Source: Ignavibacteriota bacterium (GTDB lineage Bacteria > Bacteroidota > Ignavibacteria > UBA10030). From it: a stretch of 64,000 bases of DNA. The first letter of the stretch is position 1, and each line of letters begins with the position of its first letter. Of the stretch, positions 18,248 to 26,723 are shown piece after piece. The stretch is from contig PLMK01000026.1 in NCBI GenBank assembly GCA_003142475.1, forward strand, positions 71,299-135,298. Reading direction: 5' to 3'. Position numbers and translations under genes: made by a program. Under the pieces are notes generated by a model, which saw nothing but the letters and a program-made list of their open reading frames with translations, made no database searches and was not told the DNA's origin.

Positions 18248-19461
18248 TTCTTTTTCTCCCGAACTGAAAACGCGGTGGAATATGTCATCATATCCTTATC
18301 GCCGCGGCCGGATAGATTGACTACAATAATATCTTTTTTCGATGTTCTTGGTATAAGCATATTAAGATATGCCAATGCATGTGCCGACTCAAGTGCAGGA
18401 ATAATTCCTTCTAATCGCGAAATCAATTTTGCGGCCTCTAGTGCCTGTTTGTCTGTGATCGATACGTACTGAACTCTGCCTAAATCTTTCAACGCGCTGT
18501 GCTCCGGGCCAACGCCAGGATAATCAAGACCGGCTGAGATAGAATGTGCTAATTCAACCTGTCCATTTCTATCTTGAAGCAAATAACTGAAAGCGCCATG
18601 CAAAACGCCGGGTCTTCCTTTTGAAAGTGTCGCCGCATGTTTATTCGTGTTCAATCCGCAACCCGCGGCCTCTACACCTATCATCCGAATATTTTGCCTA
18701 ATGAACGGATAAAACATTCCCATTGCATTACTTCCGCCGCCAACACAAGCGAGAAGAATGGAAGGATATTTATTTTCAGATACACGAATTTGCTTCTGTG
18801 TCTCTTCACCAATTACTGATTGAAAATCCCTCACCATCATCGGATATGGATGCGGACCGACAACAGAACCGATGATATAAAAAGTGTTGTCTACATTCGT
18901 AACCCAATCGCGAATAGCTTCGCTTGTCGCATCTTTTAATGTGCGGCTTCCCGTGGTAACGGGAACAACTTCCGCGCCCAGCATTTTCATCCTATGCACA
19001 TTTAATTCCTGCCGATGAATATCTTCTTCTCCCATATACACTACACACGGTAATCCCATTTTTGCTGCGACCGTTGCTGTTGCAACGCCATGCTGCCCTG
19101 CACCTGTTTCTGCAATAATACGTTTCTTGCCTGCGCGTTTCGCCAATAAAATCTGGCCTATTGTGTTATTGATTTTATGTGCGCCAGTGTGGCAAAGATC
19201 TTCGCGCTTCAAATAGATTTTCCCATGCCCGTAATGTTCTGATAATCGATTTGCAAAGGTCAATGGTGTTGGACGCCCCGCATACGTGTGCAACATCGCA
19301 ACAAATTCTTTTTTGAATCCAGAATCGCGTTTCGCCTCTCGATAAATTTCCTCAAGCTCGAACAACGCGTGCATTAATGTCTCTGGCACAAACCTGCCGC
19401 CGTAATTGCCAAAGTAGCCGAGCTTGTTCGGATAGTTGTAGGAGTATTTTTGTGATTTCAT
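18244..19461 (-). CDS. trpB: Tryptophan synthase beta chain
   Basis: 405 residues. N terminus [18 protein letters not shown]; the PLP lysine is in TGAHKINN; the phosphate-binding loop is [22 protein letters not shown] is present. This is the TrpB1-type chain that condenses indole with serine in complex with TrpA, which it precedes with a 4-nt overlap. A 36-bp gap separates it from trpF, the only real gap inside the operon. Confidence 0.96.
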   Translation of the reverse strand: MKSQKYSYNYPNKLGYFGNYGGRFVPETLMHALFELEEIYREAKRDSGFKKEFVAMLHTYAGRPTPLTFANRLSEHYGHGKIYLKREDLCHTGAHKINNTIGQILLAKRAGKKRIIAETGAGQHGVATATVAAKMGLPCVVYMGEEDIHRQELNVHRMKMLGAEVVPVTTGSRTLKDATSEAIRDWVTNVDNTFYIIGSVVGPHPYPMMVRDFQSVIGEETQKQIRVSENKYPSILLACVGGGSNAMGMFYPFIRQNIRMIGVEAAGCGLNTNKHAATLSKGRPGVLHGAFSYLLQDRNGQVELAHSISAGLDYPGVGPEHSALKDLGRVQYVSITDKQALEAAKLISRLEGIIPALESAHALAYLNMLIPRTSKKDIIVVNLSGRGDKDMMTYSTAFSVREKKK

Positions 19462-19497
19462 TTTTGCAATTCCTTGTTCTATATCCTTATTGAGATG

Positions 19498-20115
19498 TCA
19501 AACATTTTTCACTTGTTTGAGCAATTCAAACAGTAATCTTAATTTTCCATGGTCTTTCTTCCCTGGGTATTCCTCAACGCCGCTATTCACATCCACAGCA
19601 TACGGTCGTACTTTTTGTACTGCTTCAATAATATTCTCCGGTTTCAATCCACCGGCAAGGATAACGCGCCCGTATTCCTTTGCTTTGACGGCTATTTCCC
19701 AATCAAATTTCTGGCCGGTACCGCCCAATTCGCCGGAAATCTTTGTATCTAAGAGATACGCTGATCCTTTATATCGTCGAAGAATTTCCGGGTTAAAACT
19801 GGAATCAACGCGGAACGACTTATACACAGGCACCGGAAAACTGGTAAGCTGTTTTGGTTTCTCATTTCCATGAAGCTGAATGCATCTGATACCTGTTTGT
19901 TCGATCACTCCAATAATTTCTTCTTGTGATACATCGACGAATATTCCGACAGGAACTATAAATGGCGGTAACTTCTGTATAATTTTTCGCGCAGCTTTTG
20001 GAGCAATATACCGCAGACTTGATTTGACAAAAATAAAACCTATTGCATCAGCACCAAGTTCTGCCGCATACAGCGCATCATCAATATTTGTGATACCACA
20101 TACTTTAACTTTCAC
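19498..20115 (-). CDS. trpF: Phosphoribosylanthranilate isomerase
   Basis: 205 residues. MKVKVCGITNIDDALYAAELGADAIGF contains the catalytic Cys (KVCGI); the catalytic Asp is in YLLDTKISGELGGTG; AVDVNSGVEEYPGKKD is the phosphate-loop end. It converts phosphoribosylanthranilate to CdRP. The start overlaps the trpC stop by 4 nt. Single-domain enzyme, not fused to TrpC as in enterobacteria. Confidence 0.95.
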   Translation of the reverse strand: MKVKVCGITNIDDALYAAELGADAIGFIFVKSSLRYIAPKAARKIIQKLPPFIVPVGIFVDVSQEEIIGVIEQTGIRCIQLHGNEKPKQLTSFPVPVYKSFRVDSSFNPEILRRYKGSAYLLDTKISGELGGTGQKFDWEIAVKAKEYGRVILAGGLKPENIIEAVQKVRPYAVDVNSGVEEYPGKKDHGKLRLLFELLKQVKNV

Positions 20116-20906
20116 TTCAATTTATCCTTTGAAGAGGTCAACAAGGCACGTAATGCTTCACCAGGATTGGATGCTCGCATTAAACTTTCGCCAACAAGAA
20201 CAGCGCGAATGCCATGCGCATTCAGTCGGTCAATGTCTGCTCTGCTTGTAATACCGCTTTCACTGACGATAATGATATCTTTCGGAATTCGAGAAGCGAC
20301 CCGGATGGTTGTCGAAATATCAACGGTGAAATTTGAAAGATTCCGATTATTAATTCCAATAATTTTTGCGGGAATATAATTAAGAATGTTTAGTTCGCGT
20401 ATAGTATGCACTTCCACAAGACATTCTAATCCAAGTTCAACCGCTTCCTTATATAAATCGCGCAATCGTTCGGGTTTCAACGCCGCCGCGATCAACAGCA
20501 CAGCATCGGCCCCGAATGCTTTAGCTTCCGCAAGCTGGTACGAATCTATAATAAAATCTTTCCGCAGAATTGGAATTGGCACCGATGATCGAATATCTGC
20601 GATGAAGTGAATATCTCCTTGAAAATATTTTTCATCCGTTAGCATCGAAAGAGCACTGGCACCGCCACTAACATAGTTACGTGCAATTTCCAGCGGATCA
20701 AAGTCTTCACGGATGACTTTCTTTGAAGGCGATGCTTTTTTAATCTCCGCAATAACTGCAATATCTTTTCCATCTAAAGATTTTTGTAATGAAAGACACT
20801 GCCGTGCAAAGTTTAGCATGTCCTTCAGCCGCTCTACCGGAATTGTTCTTTTAGCAGCCCCAATTTCATGCCGTTTATATTCAAGAATTTCTTCGAGTAT
20901 ATTCAT
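20112..20906 (-). CDS. trpC: Indole-3-glycerol-phosphate synthase
   Basis: 264 residues. MNILEEILEYKRHEI is the usual N-terminal helix; VIAEIKKASPSK holds the catalytic Lys and Glu region; PILRKDFIID, GINNRNLSNFTVD and VSESGITSRADI are the conserved barrel loops; VGESLMRA ends the phosphate site. It closes the indole ring from CdRP. Overlaps trpD and trpF by 4 nt each. Confidence 0.95.
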   Translation of the reverse strand: MNILEEILEYKRHEIGAAKRTIPVERLKDMLNFARQCLSLQKSLDGKDIAVIAEIKKASPSKKVIREDFDPLEIARNYVSGGASALSMLTDEKYFQGDIHFIADIRSSVPIPILRKDFIIDSYQLAEAKAFGADAVLLIAAALKPERLRDLYKEAVELGLECLVEVHTIRELNILNYIPAKIIGINNRNLSNFTVDISTTIRVASRIPKDIIIVSESGITSRADIDRLNAHGIRAVLVGESLMRASNPGEALRALLTSSKDKLK

Positions 20907-21916
20907 GATTGATTTGTATACTGAATAAGTTTTTGCAATTTATCTAATGCTTTACCGGAATTAATTGAATCTTGGGCTTTTTGTTTCCCTTCGAGGATCG
21001 TTTTCACTTTTCCTGAAACATAAATTCCAAGTGCTGCGTTCGCAACAACGACATCACGCGCAGGACTATTTCCGCCTTTTAATACATTCATTGCGATGAG
21101 CGCATTTGCATTCTTATCGCCGCCGCGAAAATTATCTAGTATCAGCTGCGCAAAACCAAAGTCCTCCGGCTGTAAATGAAATTCACGTTGTTGTTCATTC
21201 TTATTTACTTCCTGGACTTTTGTTCCACCCGAGAGCGTAACTTCATCCAGGCCGTCATCGCTGTGGACGACGCATGCTTTATCGGTGTCAAGTTTTTGCA
21301 GAGCACCAGCAAGTAAATGCATTGCACGTTGATGATATGTTCCAACTAACTGCCGTTTCACGCCCGCAGGATTGGTAAGCGGACCGAGAATATTGAAAAT
21401 ACTTCGCACTCCTAATTCTGTGCGCGGCTTTGCGGCGTATTTCATTGCTGGGTGGTACAGCGGTGCGAATAAGAATCCGATGCCTATGCGATTAATACAT
21501 GTCTGCACAGTTTCAGCAGAACATTGAATATTCACTCCAAGTGCCGTTAGCACATCTGCACTACCACATTGACTTGAAACAGAACGATTACCATGCTTTG
21601 CAACTGTGACTCCGGCACCCGCTGCCACAAATGAGGCAACTGTCGAAATGTTAAACGTGCCCGAACAATCGCCGCCAGTGCCGCACATATCAATTGCATC
21701 TGGATCTTCTATGGAAATCTTGACAGCATGCTCGCGCATCGTGCGGGCAAAACCAACGAGTTCATCCACAGTTTCGCCTTTCGCACGTAGAGCAATCATG
21801 AGGCCGGCAATTTGACAATCGGTTGCCTGTCCGGTCATTATGGTATCCAGTGCGTTTGACGCTTCCGCCACTGTCAGGTGTTCCCCCGATAGACATTTTT
21901 CAATGTGTGTTTTCAT
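20903..21916 (-). CDS. trpD: Anthranilate phosphoribosyltransferase
   Basis: 337 residues. Conserved motifs are DMCGTGGDCSGTFNIST (PRPP loop), KHGNRSVSSQCGSADVLTALG, FLFAPLYHPAMK and RTIFNILGPLTNPA in its form RSIFNILGPLTNPAG. It transfers phosphoribosyl from PRPP to anthranilate. Overlaps both neighbours by 4 nt. Confidence 0.95.
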   Translation of the reverse strand: MKTHIEKCLSGEHLTVAEASNALDTIMTGQATDCQIAGLMIALRAKGETVDELVGFARTMREHAVKISIEDPDAIDMCGTGGDCSGTFNISTVASFVAAGAGVTVAKHGNRSVSSQCGSADVLTALGVNIQCSAETVQTCINRIGIGFLFAPLYHPAMKYAAKPRTELGVRSIFNILGPLTNPAGVKRQLVGTYHQRAMHLLAGALQKLDTDKACVVHSDDGLDEVTLSGGTKVQEVNKNEQQREFHLQPEDFGFAQLILDNFRGGDKNANALIAMNVLKGGNSPARDVVVANAALGIYVSGKVKTILEGKQKAQDSINSGKALDKLQKLIQYTNQS

Positions 21917-22488
21917 AAGATTTTATAAACCTCCAGCCAGTTATTAAGAATTAATTCACCATCCTGCGTAAGAACTGATTCAGGATGAAATTGAATTCCT
22001 TCGATGGGATACTTCCGGTGCGTCACACCCATAATGATGCCGTCGTGTGTGCGGGCGGATATTTTAAGTTCATCAGGAAATTGTTCCGGTGAAACGACAA
22101 GTGAGTGATAACGCCCTACGCGTAATGGGTTCGACACCGATTTGAGAATGGTCTCACCGGAATGTGTTACCGTTGAAGTTCTTCCATGCATAAGCGAAGG
22201 CGCGTGTGTAATATGCGCGCCAAAAGCAAAACCAATTGCCTGGTGGCCAAGGCACACACCAAGAATCGGAATTGTTGAACCGAAACGTTGAATCACTTCC
22301 ACTGTCATGCCGGCATTTTCCGGCTTACCGGGGCCCGGAGAGAGAATAATACCGCGCGGTGCAAGCTTTGCTATTTCATCGGAAGTAAATTCATTATTTC
22401 GTTTCACAAGAATGTTCTGCGTTTTCTTGCCGATTGCCTGCACAAGATTATACGTGAATGAATCATAATTATCGATTACAAGAATCAT
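21913..22488 (-). CDS. trpG: Anthranilate synthase component II (glutamine amidotransferase)
   Basis: 191 residues. Class I amidotransferase: DNYDSFTYNLVQ at the N terminus, SPGPGKPENAG oxyanion region, nucleophile Cys in GVCLGHQAIG, and His-Glu in GIQFHPESVLT. It supplies ammonia to TrpE. Since no separate pabA is seen here it could also serve folate synthesis, but that is conjecture. Overlaps trpE by 4 nt. Confidence 0.95.
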   Translation of the reverse strand: MILVIDNYDSFTYNLVQAIGKKTQNILVKRNNEFTSDEIAKLAPRGIILSPGPGKPENAGMTVEVIQRFGSTIPILGVCLGHQAIGFAFGAHITHAPSLMHGRTSTVTHSGETILKSVSNPLRVGRYHSLVVSPEQFPDELKISARTHDGIIMGVTHRKYPIEGIQFHPESVLTQDGELILNNWLEVYKIL

Positions 22489-23990
22489 TGCCGTCCTCCA
22501 GAATATCCGTTACCGCTGTGAATTTTCATGAGTCCATTCGATGCAACGGCGAGCGCATCGAGTAACGCCTGCGCTTTGTTCACAGTTTCTTTATACTCAA
22601 GGTCCGGAACTGAATCCGCAACTATGCCCGCGCCTGCTTGAATGGTCAGCATATCGTTCGCCGCAACAATCGTCCTAATCGCAATGCACGTATCAAGCGC
22701 GCCATCGAAGCCGAGATAGCCAACTGCGCCAGCGTAAATTCCACGCCGCACCGGTTCTAATTCGTTGATAATTTCCATTGCGCGGACTTTCGGAGCGCCG
22801 GAAACAGTGCCGGCAGGAAAGCAAGCCCGCAGCGCATCTATACTATTTGCATCCGCTTTAAGCTTTCCCTGCACTTCAGAAACCAAATGCATCACATGCG
22901 AAAATCGTTTTATGCTTTTAAAAACCGTAACATGCACAGAGCCGTATTCGCTCACGCGTCCGATATCGTTGCGCCCCAAATCAACTAACATCACATGTTC
23001 TGCTGCTTCCTTTTCATCGCGTAACAATTCTTCTTCTAAAAGTTTGTCTTCTTGTTCAGTTTTGCCGCGCTTGCGTGTGCCTGCAATCGGCATCACAGCA
23101 ACAACGCGATTCTGCACACGCACTAAAACTTCCGGTGAGGAACCGATGAGCTTTACAGATCCGTAGTCGAGATAAAAAAGATATGGAGATGGATTGATAA
23201 TGCGAAGGGCGCGATAGACAGGAAACGGATCGCCGGAGAATCGAACTTGCACTCGGCGCGAAAGAACAACCTGGAAGATGTCGCCTTCGTGGATGTATTC
23301 CTTCGCGCGCTTGACCGATGAACAAAATGTCTCACGATCGGCGCCGTGTTGAATGGAAGCGAGATCACATTGAAAACTATTCTCCAGGACAGGCGGTTTG
23401 CCAAGCTGAGCAAGAATACCCGTCAGTATTTTTACTCCTCCATTATACTGATCGTTCAGTGGCCGGTTATTTTCGACAAGAATGTTATGCGTAACCGTCA
23501 ATAACTGCTGAAGGTGATCAAATTTCACAACAGATTGGAACAAGCCGAACATTGCATCAGGCACATCATCCTCGGCTGGCGAATGCAAAGGAATATTTTC
23601 AATTTCCTGGACACGGTCGTAGCCGAAGTAACCAAGGAATCCGCCTGTAAATCCTTGCTGTTCTTGTGTAGCCACGCTTCGGTATCGGTGCGATAACTCG
23701 TCCAGCACATCAAGGATTTTTCCACGGCGCTGCTCTTTTTTCCCGTCAGATTCAATTTCAACAACATCACCTTTTGCTTTGATAACTAGAAGCGGATCTG
23801 TTCCGACAAACGAAAACCGCCCGATTCGCTCATCTGGTTCAACACTTTCAAGAAGAAATGAATGCAAGATTTTCGACCGAAGTGTCAGATAAATAGATAC
23901 CGGTGTGTGTAAATCGGCAAGCATCGTTTCCACAAGAGGAACGACCGAATATGTTTGTGCAAGTTCTTTAAATTCTTCTTCTGTAATCAT
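22485..23990 (-). CDS. trpE: Anthranilate synthase component I
   Basis: 501 residues. Chorismate-binding signatures include IFQVVLSRR, IGSSPEVLVRV, PIAGTRKRG, DLGRNDIGRV, ACFPAGTVSGAPKVRAMEIINELE and GIYAGAVGYLG. The N-terminal part (SVPLVETMLADLHTPVSIYL) is the region that binds feedback Trp in many TrpE proteins (L-P/E-S type site not resolved by eye). First structural gene of the operon, 79 bp downstream of the leader-peptide stop and just after the attenuator hairpin. Confidence 0.96.
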   Translation of the reverse strand: MITEEEFKELAQTYSVVPLVETMLADLHTPVSIYLTLRSKILHSFLLESVEPDERIGRFSFVGTDPLLVIKAKGDVVEIESDGKKEQRRGKILDVLDELSHRYRSVATQEQQGFTGGFLGYFGYDRVQEIENIPLHSPAEDDVPDAMFGLFQSVVKFDHLQQLLTVTHNILVENNRPLNDQYNGGVKILTGILAQLGKPPVLENSFQCDLASIQHGADRETFCSSVKRAKEYIHEGDIFQVVLSRRVQVRFSGDPFPVYRALRIINPSPYLFYLDYGSVKLIGSSPEVLVRVQNRVVAVMPIAGTRKRGKTEQEDKLLEEELLRDEKEAAEHVMLVDLGRNDIGRVSEYGSVHVTVFKSIKRFSHVMHLVSEVQGKLKADANSIDALRACFPAGTVSGAPKVRAMEIINELEPVRRGIYAGAVGYLGFDGALDTCIAIRTIVAANDMLTIQAGAGIVADSVPDLEYKETVNKAQALLDALAVASNGLMKIHSGNGYSGGRQ

Positions 23991-24002
23991 TATGACCGTC
24001 CA

Positions 24003-24041
24003 TAAAATAAAAAACCCTTCCAGGGTGATCCGGGAAGGGTT
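24003..24041 (-). terminator. trp attenuator terminator
   Basis: Read on the minus strand, AACCCTTCC (24041-24033) and GGAAGGGTT (24021-24013) form a 9-bp stem with an 11-nt loop, followed by TTTTATTTTAT. It lies between the leader-peptide stop and the trpE ATG at 23990. An alternative pairing is visible by eye: GGATAGTTAA just before the leader stop can pair in part with TTAACCCTTCC, which would break the terminator; an upstream CCGTT next to the Trp codons can pair with AACGG of the same strand. This is the layout expected for ribosome-mediated attenuation. Confidence 0.8.
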
Positions 24042-24069
24042 AAGAATACAATCTGCGTATGCTTATGAG

Positions 24070-24165
24070 TTAACTATCCGTTTTCATACCTGTTCGTTTG
24101 GATACACTACTGCGCCACCACCAACGGTTGATTGAAGAGACGATATGATTAACGGATTGTGACAT
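24070..24165 (-). CDS. trpL: trp operon leader peptide with three tandem Trp codons
   Basis: Too short for the ORF track. The frame from ATG at 24165 to TAA at 24070 encodes 31 residues, reading MSQSVNHIVSSINRWWWRSS followed by VSKRTGMKTDS. Residues 15-17 are three consecutive TGG codons; Trp is otherwise rare, so a WWW run in a short ORF directly before a terminator and trpE is strong evidence of a regulatory leader peptide. Ribosome stalling at these codons when charged tRNA-Trp is scarce should favour the antiterminator and allow trpEGDCFBA transcription. The predicted transcription start leaves fewer than about ten bases before the ATG and no Shine-Dalgarno, so it may be translated from a nearly leaderless mRNA. 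Confidence 0.85.
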   Translation of the reverse strand: MSQSVNHIVSSINRWWWRSSVSKRTGMKTDS

Positions 24166-24178
24166 ACTTTACATCAGT

Positions 24179-24207
24179 AATATACGTGATCGGTGGAAAG
24201 AAGTCAA
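24179..24207 (-). promoter_or_regulatory. trp operon promoter
   Basis: On the minus strand TTGACT (24207-24202), exactly 17 bp, then TATATT (24184-24179). Both hexamers are one base off the sigma70 consensus in key positions. The expected start site falls near 24172, just ahead of the leader-peptide ATG. Confidence 0.75.
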
Positions 24208-24249
24208 GAGACTTGAGGATAATTGTTGCTGGATTTGAGATTGTCATTT

Positions 24250-25086
24250 TCAAGTAAAAAGCTTTGTTTGACCATAATCTTTTTGTGTCAGCGGATAAAA
24301 CACACCAATAATAACAAATGGATTCGGTGCAATATTATGAAATTTCTTGGTTGTTCCGACAAAGAAATAAATGTCGTTTTTTGTGAGGAACTCATCAAAA
24401 TATTTTTGTTTGACAAGTTTATTGGCATTTTCTTCATCACCATCAGCACCTGCAAGACATTTCCAGTAGAGTGCTCCAATCTCCCAGTCTTCGATCATCA
24501 ACGTTCGTGTTTTCGATTCGCCTTGGCAAAGAAATCGATAAGAATATTTGTAAGGAATTTTTGGGATTACTTTCTTCTCGTCGATCTTAAATAAATTATA
24601 TTGATCATAATTAGCAAGCCACTGTTCTTTCCATGTTCGCGTATCTTTCTCGATGATAAAATCGACAATCTCGCGAGGTTGAAAAGTTGCTAACGATTTT
24701 TTCGTTTCGCCCTTCGCGAGAGAAATCAATTCTTCGAAAGAAGTGAATACCTCACGTAAGACATACTTTTTTCTTTCCGCCCACTCATGATCTGTTCCTA
24801 TTTTTTCGAGAATCTGTATGTTTGAAGCGTCAGACTTCGGTTTGTAGCTCTCTGGTCTGAAATCGCTCTTATTGCGAATCAGATCCAGTTGTATCCATTC
24901 ATATTTCCCAAACTTTTTTTCTTGGGAGAGTGATCGGAATGGGATGAGGTAAATACGAATCCATCTACCGTCTTCTAAAACACCAGCCGTGCAGACGAGT
25001 TCTTCATATTTGTTTGATGGTAGCGGGTATGTCTTTACAGTTATAAGGACTTTTACATTCTCGAGTACATCTGGTAGATAGCTCAT
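24250..25086 (-). CDS. Conserved protein of unknown function, partner of the DUF488 gene
   Basis: 278 residues, soluble, no signal peptide. The N terminus reads VLITVKTYPLPSNKYEELVCTAGVLEDGRWIRIYLIPFRSL, a compact beta-rich block; the C-terminal half carries YRFLCQGESKTRTLMIEDWEIGALYWKCL and a hydrophobic FVIIGVFYP strand. I do not recognise an enzymatic motif. A strong GGGAGG precedes the ATG and the gene starts 18 bp after the stop of the DUF488 gene, so both are one unit. Its placement directly behind a DUF488 protein suggests the two act together. Function is not assigned. Confidence 0.6.
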   Translation of the reverse strand: MSYLPDVLENVKVLITVKTYPLPSNKYEELVCTAGVLEDGRWIRIYLIPFRSLSQEKKFGKYEWIQLDLIRNKSDFRPESYKPKSDASNIQILEKIGTDHEWAERKKYVLREVFTSFEELISLAKGETKKSLATFQPREIVDFIIEKDTRTWKEQWLANYDQYNLFKIDEKKVIPKIPYKYSYRFLCQGESKTRTLMIEDWEIGALYWKCLAGADGDEENANKLVKQKYFDEFLTKNDIYFFVGTTKKFHNIAPNPFVIIGVFYPLTQKDYGQTKLFT

Positions 25087-25104
25087 ATTTCCTCCCTGGA
25101 AATA

Positions 25105-25986
25105 CTACAAGTGTTTTATCGGAGTGCTCCATTTCTTTGTAGTTTGAAGACGCTCTGTTATCTTATGCCGGTGGCACGATTCTGGGTTTGCTTCAAAACA
25201 GGTTAATGCGACTCGCTTGTGTTCGCCGACGAGTTGTTTAATTCTGTGTAATTCGTCTGCGCAATTCGGTAGCGATTCTGATGCGTACTTTTTGAAAAGT
25301 ATCTTATAGTCTTTTTCAGTTTCAAGGTTTTTTCGCTGCGATGATTCGATGCCCAATGCGGAGATATGTTCATAGTTGATTCCAGCGCGATTAAGATAAT
25401 CCCGGAAGCGCGTTTTACTAAATCCATATTTCATCGAAATGGGATTCCTGCGCACATCGACGATAAGTGCAACGTTATTCTGGATCAATGTATTGATATA
25501 GGCGTCTATGGTTTTTCCTTCATAGCCGACAGTCATCAGACAAATACTCTGGTCGGGATTAGCGGCGGACTCGACAACCTGGAGTTCTCCAGCAGTAAGT
25601 ATCTTTTCTTTGATTTTGCTTCTGATAGCATAATACGGATACTTCTTGTAGATATGTCGGACGAGTTTTTCACCGCGAAGAGTCTTCGATCGTTTTGCAA
25701 ACGATTCTATACTGCTTTGCTCATTTGAATCTAAATTGCGAAGATGCGCCTGTCGGTTCTTTAGTTTAAAACTATCACCATCGGCAAGAAATCCCTGCTT
25801 TGTCAAAACCCGCTTGTCCTGATACGAAAGAAAACTGAAGCAGCCGTACTTATACGGGAAGAAGTCGTAATAATTCTTTCCGCTTTCAGCGCAGTAGGCG
25901 AATAATAGCTTCTCCATATCGGTGTTTTTCAACTCACCATTGCACGCTTCAAGCAAGGCAAGCAATATTTTTCTGCGTTTGAACAT
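25105..25986 (-). CDS. DUF488 family protein with N-terminal SocA/DUF4065-like region
   Basis: 293 residues. Residues 1-70 (KILLALLEACNGELKNTDMEKLLFAYCAE, then DFFPYKYGCFSF) look like the helical N terminus of SocA/DUF4065-type proteins; this part is tentative. From about residue 150 it is a DUF488 domain: MTVGYEGKTIDAYINTLIQNNV, IVDVRRNPISMKYGFSKTRF, the GINYEHISALGI loop, and ALTCFEANPESCHRHKI near the C terminus with the conserved Cys and His. DUF488 has no established reaction. No Shine-Dalgarno is evident. The gene sits with its partner between the trp operon and a RAYT gene, an accessory-looking spot. Confidence 0.7.
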   Translation of the reverse strand: MFKRRKILLALLEACNGELKNTDMEKLLFAYCAESGKNYYDFFPYKYGCFSFLSYQDKRVLTKQGFLADGDSFKLKNRQAHLRNLDSNEQSSIESFAKRSKTLRGEKLVRHIYKKYPYYAIRSKIKEKILTAGELQVVESAANPDQSICLMTVGYEGKTIDAYINTLIQNNVALIVDVRRNPISMKYGFSKTRFRDYLNRAGINYEHISALGIESSQRKNLETEKDYKILFKKYASESLPNCADELHRIKQLVGEHKRVALTCFEANPESCHRHKITERLQTTKKWSTPIKHL

Positions 25987-26146
25987 GAATGATTAATAAA
26001 TAAAATAATAAAAACTATGCTAAATAACATTTTTTTGCCCACAATCTATGCTGGAGTAGTGTGTTGTTATACATTCATCTTTGTCAATAGAATTACATTG
26101 AACTCGGAAATATGTGAATCTGAAAGGAGAAGATCATCATTATCTA

Positions 26147-26689
26147 TCACCACAGTGGAATATTATCTGGATCATCTCTTTTGATTGACCATTGGAGAAT
26201 ATTATTATGAATGTAATCCTTGATATTATTTAATTCCTTGTCGTTACGGATGATACGATCGTAATACCTTTTTTGCCAAACAGGAAATGATGGTGTATGC
26301 CGCATTTCATTAATTCGCTTTGTTGCCACCGATTTGAATCCCGCAATGATAGAACCCAATGATCGGGGTTTCCTTTGTAGGGACGCACAGCTGTGCGTCC
26401 CTACGTTTGGAATTGGCAATTCCTCTTTGATCACGATGATGCCGTGTATATGATTGGGCATGATAACATAAACATCCAATTCTATCCCAGTGCGTATATT
26501 TGGTGTTCTTAACCATTCTTCCCGCACAATCTTTCCGATTTCATTCAATCGCATCTGTTCACTCGCAATTTCGCCTAAAGTACATTCATGGTCATACGTA
26601 CAAATGGTTACAAAATATTCTCCCGGCTGGGAGTAATCGTGCTCCTTTAATCGAATAGATCTTCGGTCGTGTTGGTTTAATGTTTTCAT
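26147..26689 (-). CDS. REP-associated tyrosine transposase (RAYT, Y1 family)
   Basis: 180 residues from the ATG at 26689; the track uses a GTG two codons earlier. N terminus RRSIRLKEHDYSQPGEYFVTICTY is typical of the family. The HUH metal motif is VIMPNHIHGIIV, and the catalytic Tyr lies in WQKRYYDRIIRNDKEL, followed by DYIHNNILQW. RAYTs are single-copy domesticated relatives of IS200/IS605 transposases linked to REP palindromes. Here a perfect 28-bp palindrome lies inside the reading frame and encodes the VGTHSCASLQR stretch, which seems to be an in-frame insertion between the HUH part and GSIIAGFKS. The frame is intact. Confidence 0.88.
   Translation of the reverse strand: MKTLNQHDRRSIRLKEHDYSQPGEYFVTICTYDHECTLGEIASEQMRLNEIGKIVREEWLRTPNIRTGIELDVYVIMPNHIHGIIVIKEELPIPNVGTHSCASLQRKPRSLGSIIAGFKSVATKRINEMRHTPSFPVWQKRYYDRIIRNDKELNNIKDYIHNNILQWSIKRDDPDNIPLW
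26377..26404. repeat. Perfect 28-bp palindrome inside the RAYT gene (REP-like)
   Basis: Half-site GTAGGGACGCACAG followed directly by its exact reverse complement. It is in frame with the RAYT coding sequence. The outer GTAGGGAC...GTCCCTAC ends are shared with an imperfect inverted repeat at 32272-32299 and resemble the ends of the palindrome at 43448-43469, suggesting one REP-type family recognised by this transposase. Confidence 0.8.
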
Positions 26690-26723
26690 TGGCACATAAA
26701 GAGAATCACATATAGCTTCTATG

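Noticed and set aside
26140-26720. A complete IS200/IS605 insertion sequence
   Set aside because: The transposase is of the RAYT type, without a TnpB gene or paired left and right end hairpins visible.
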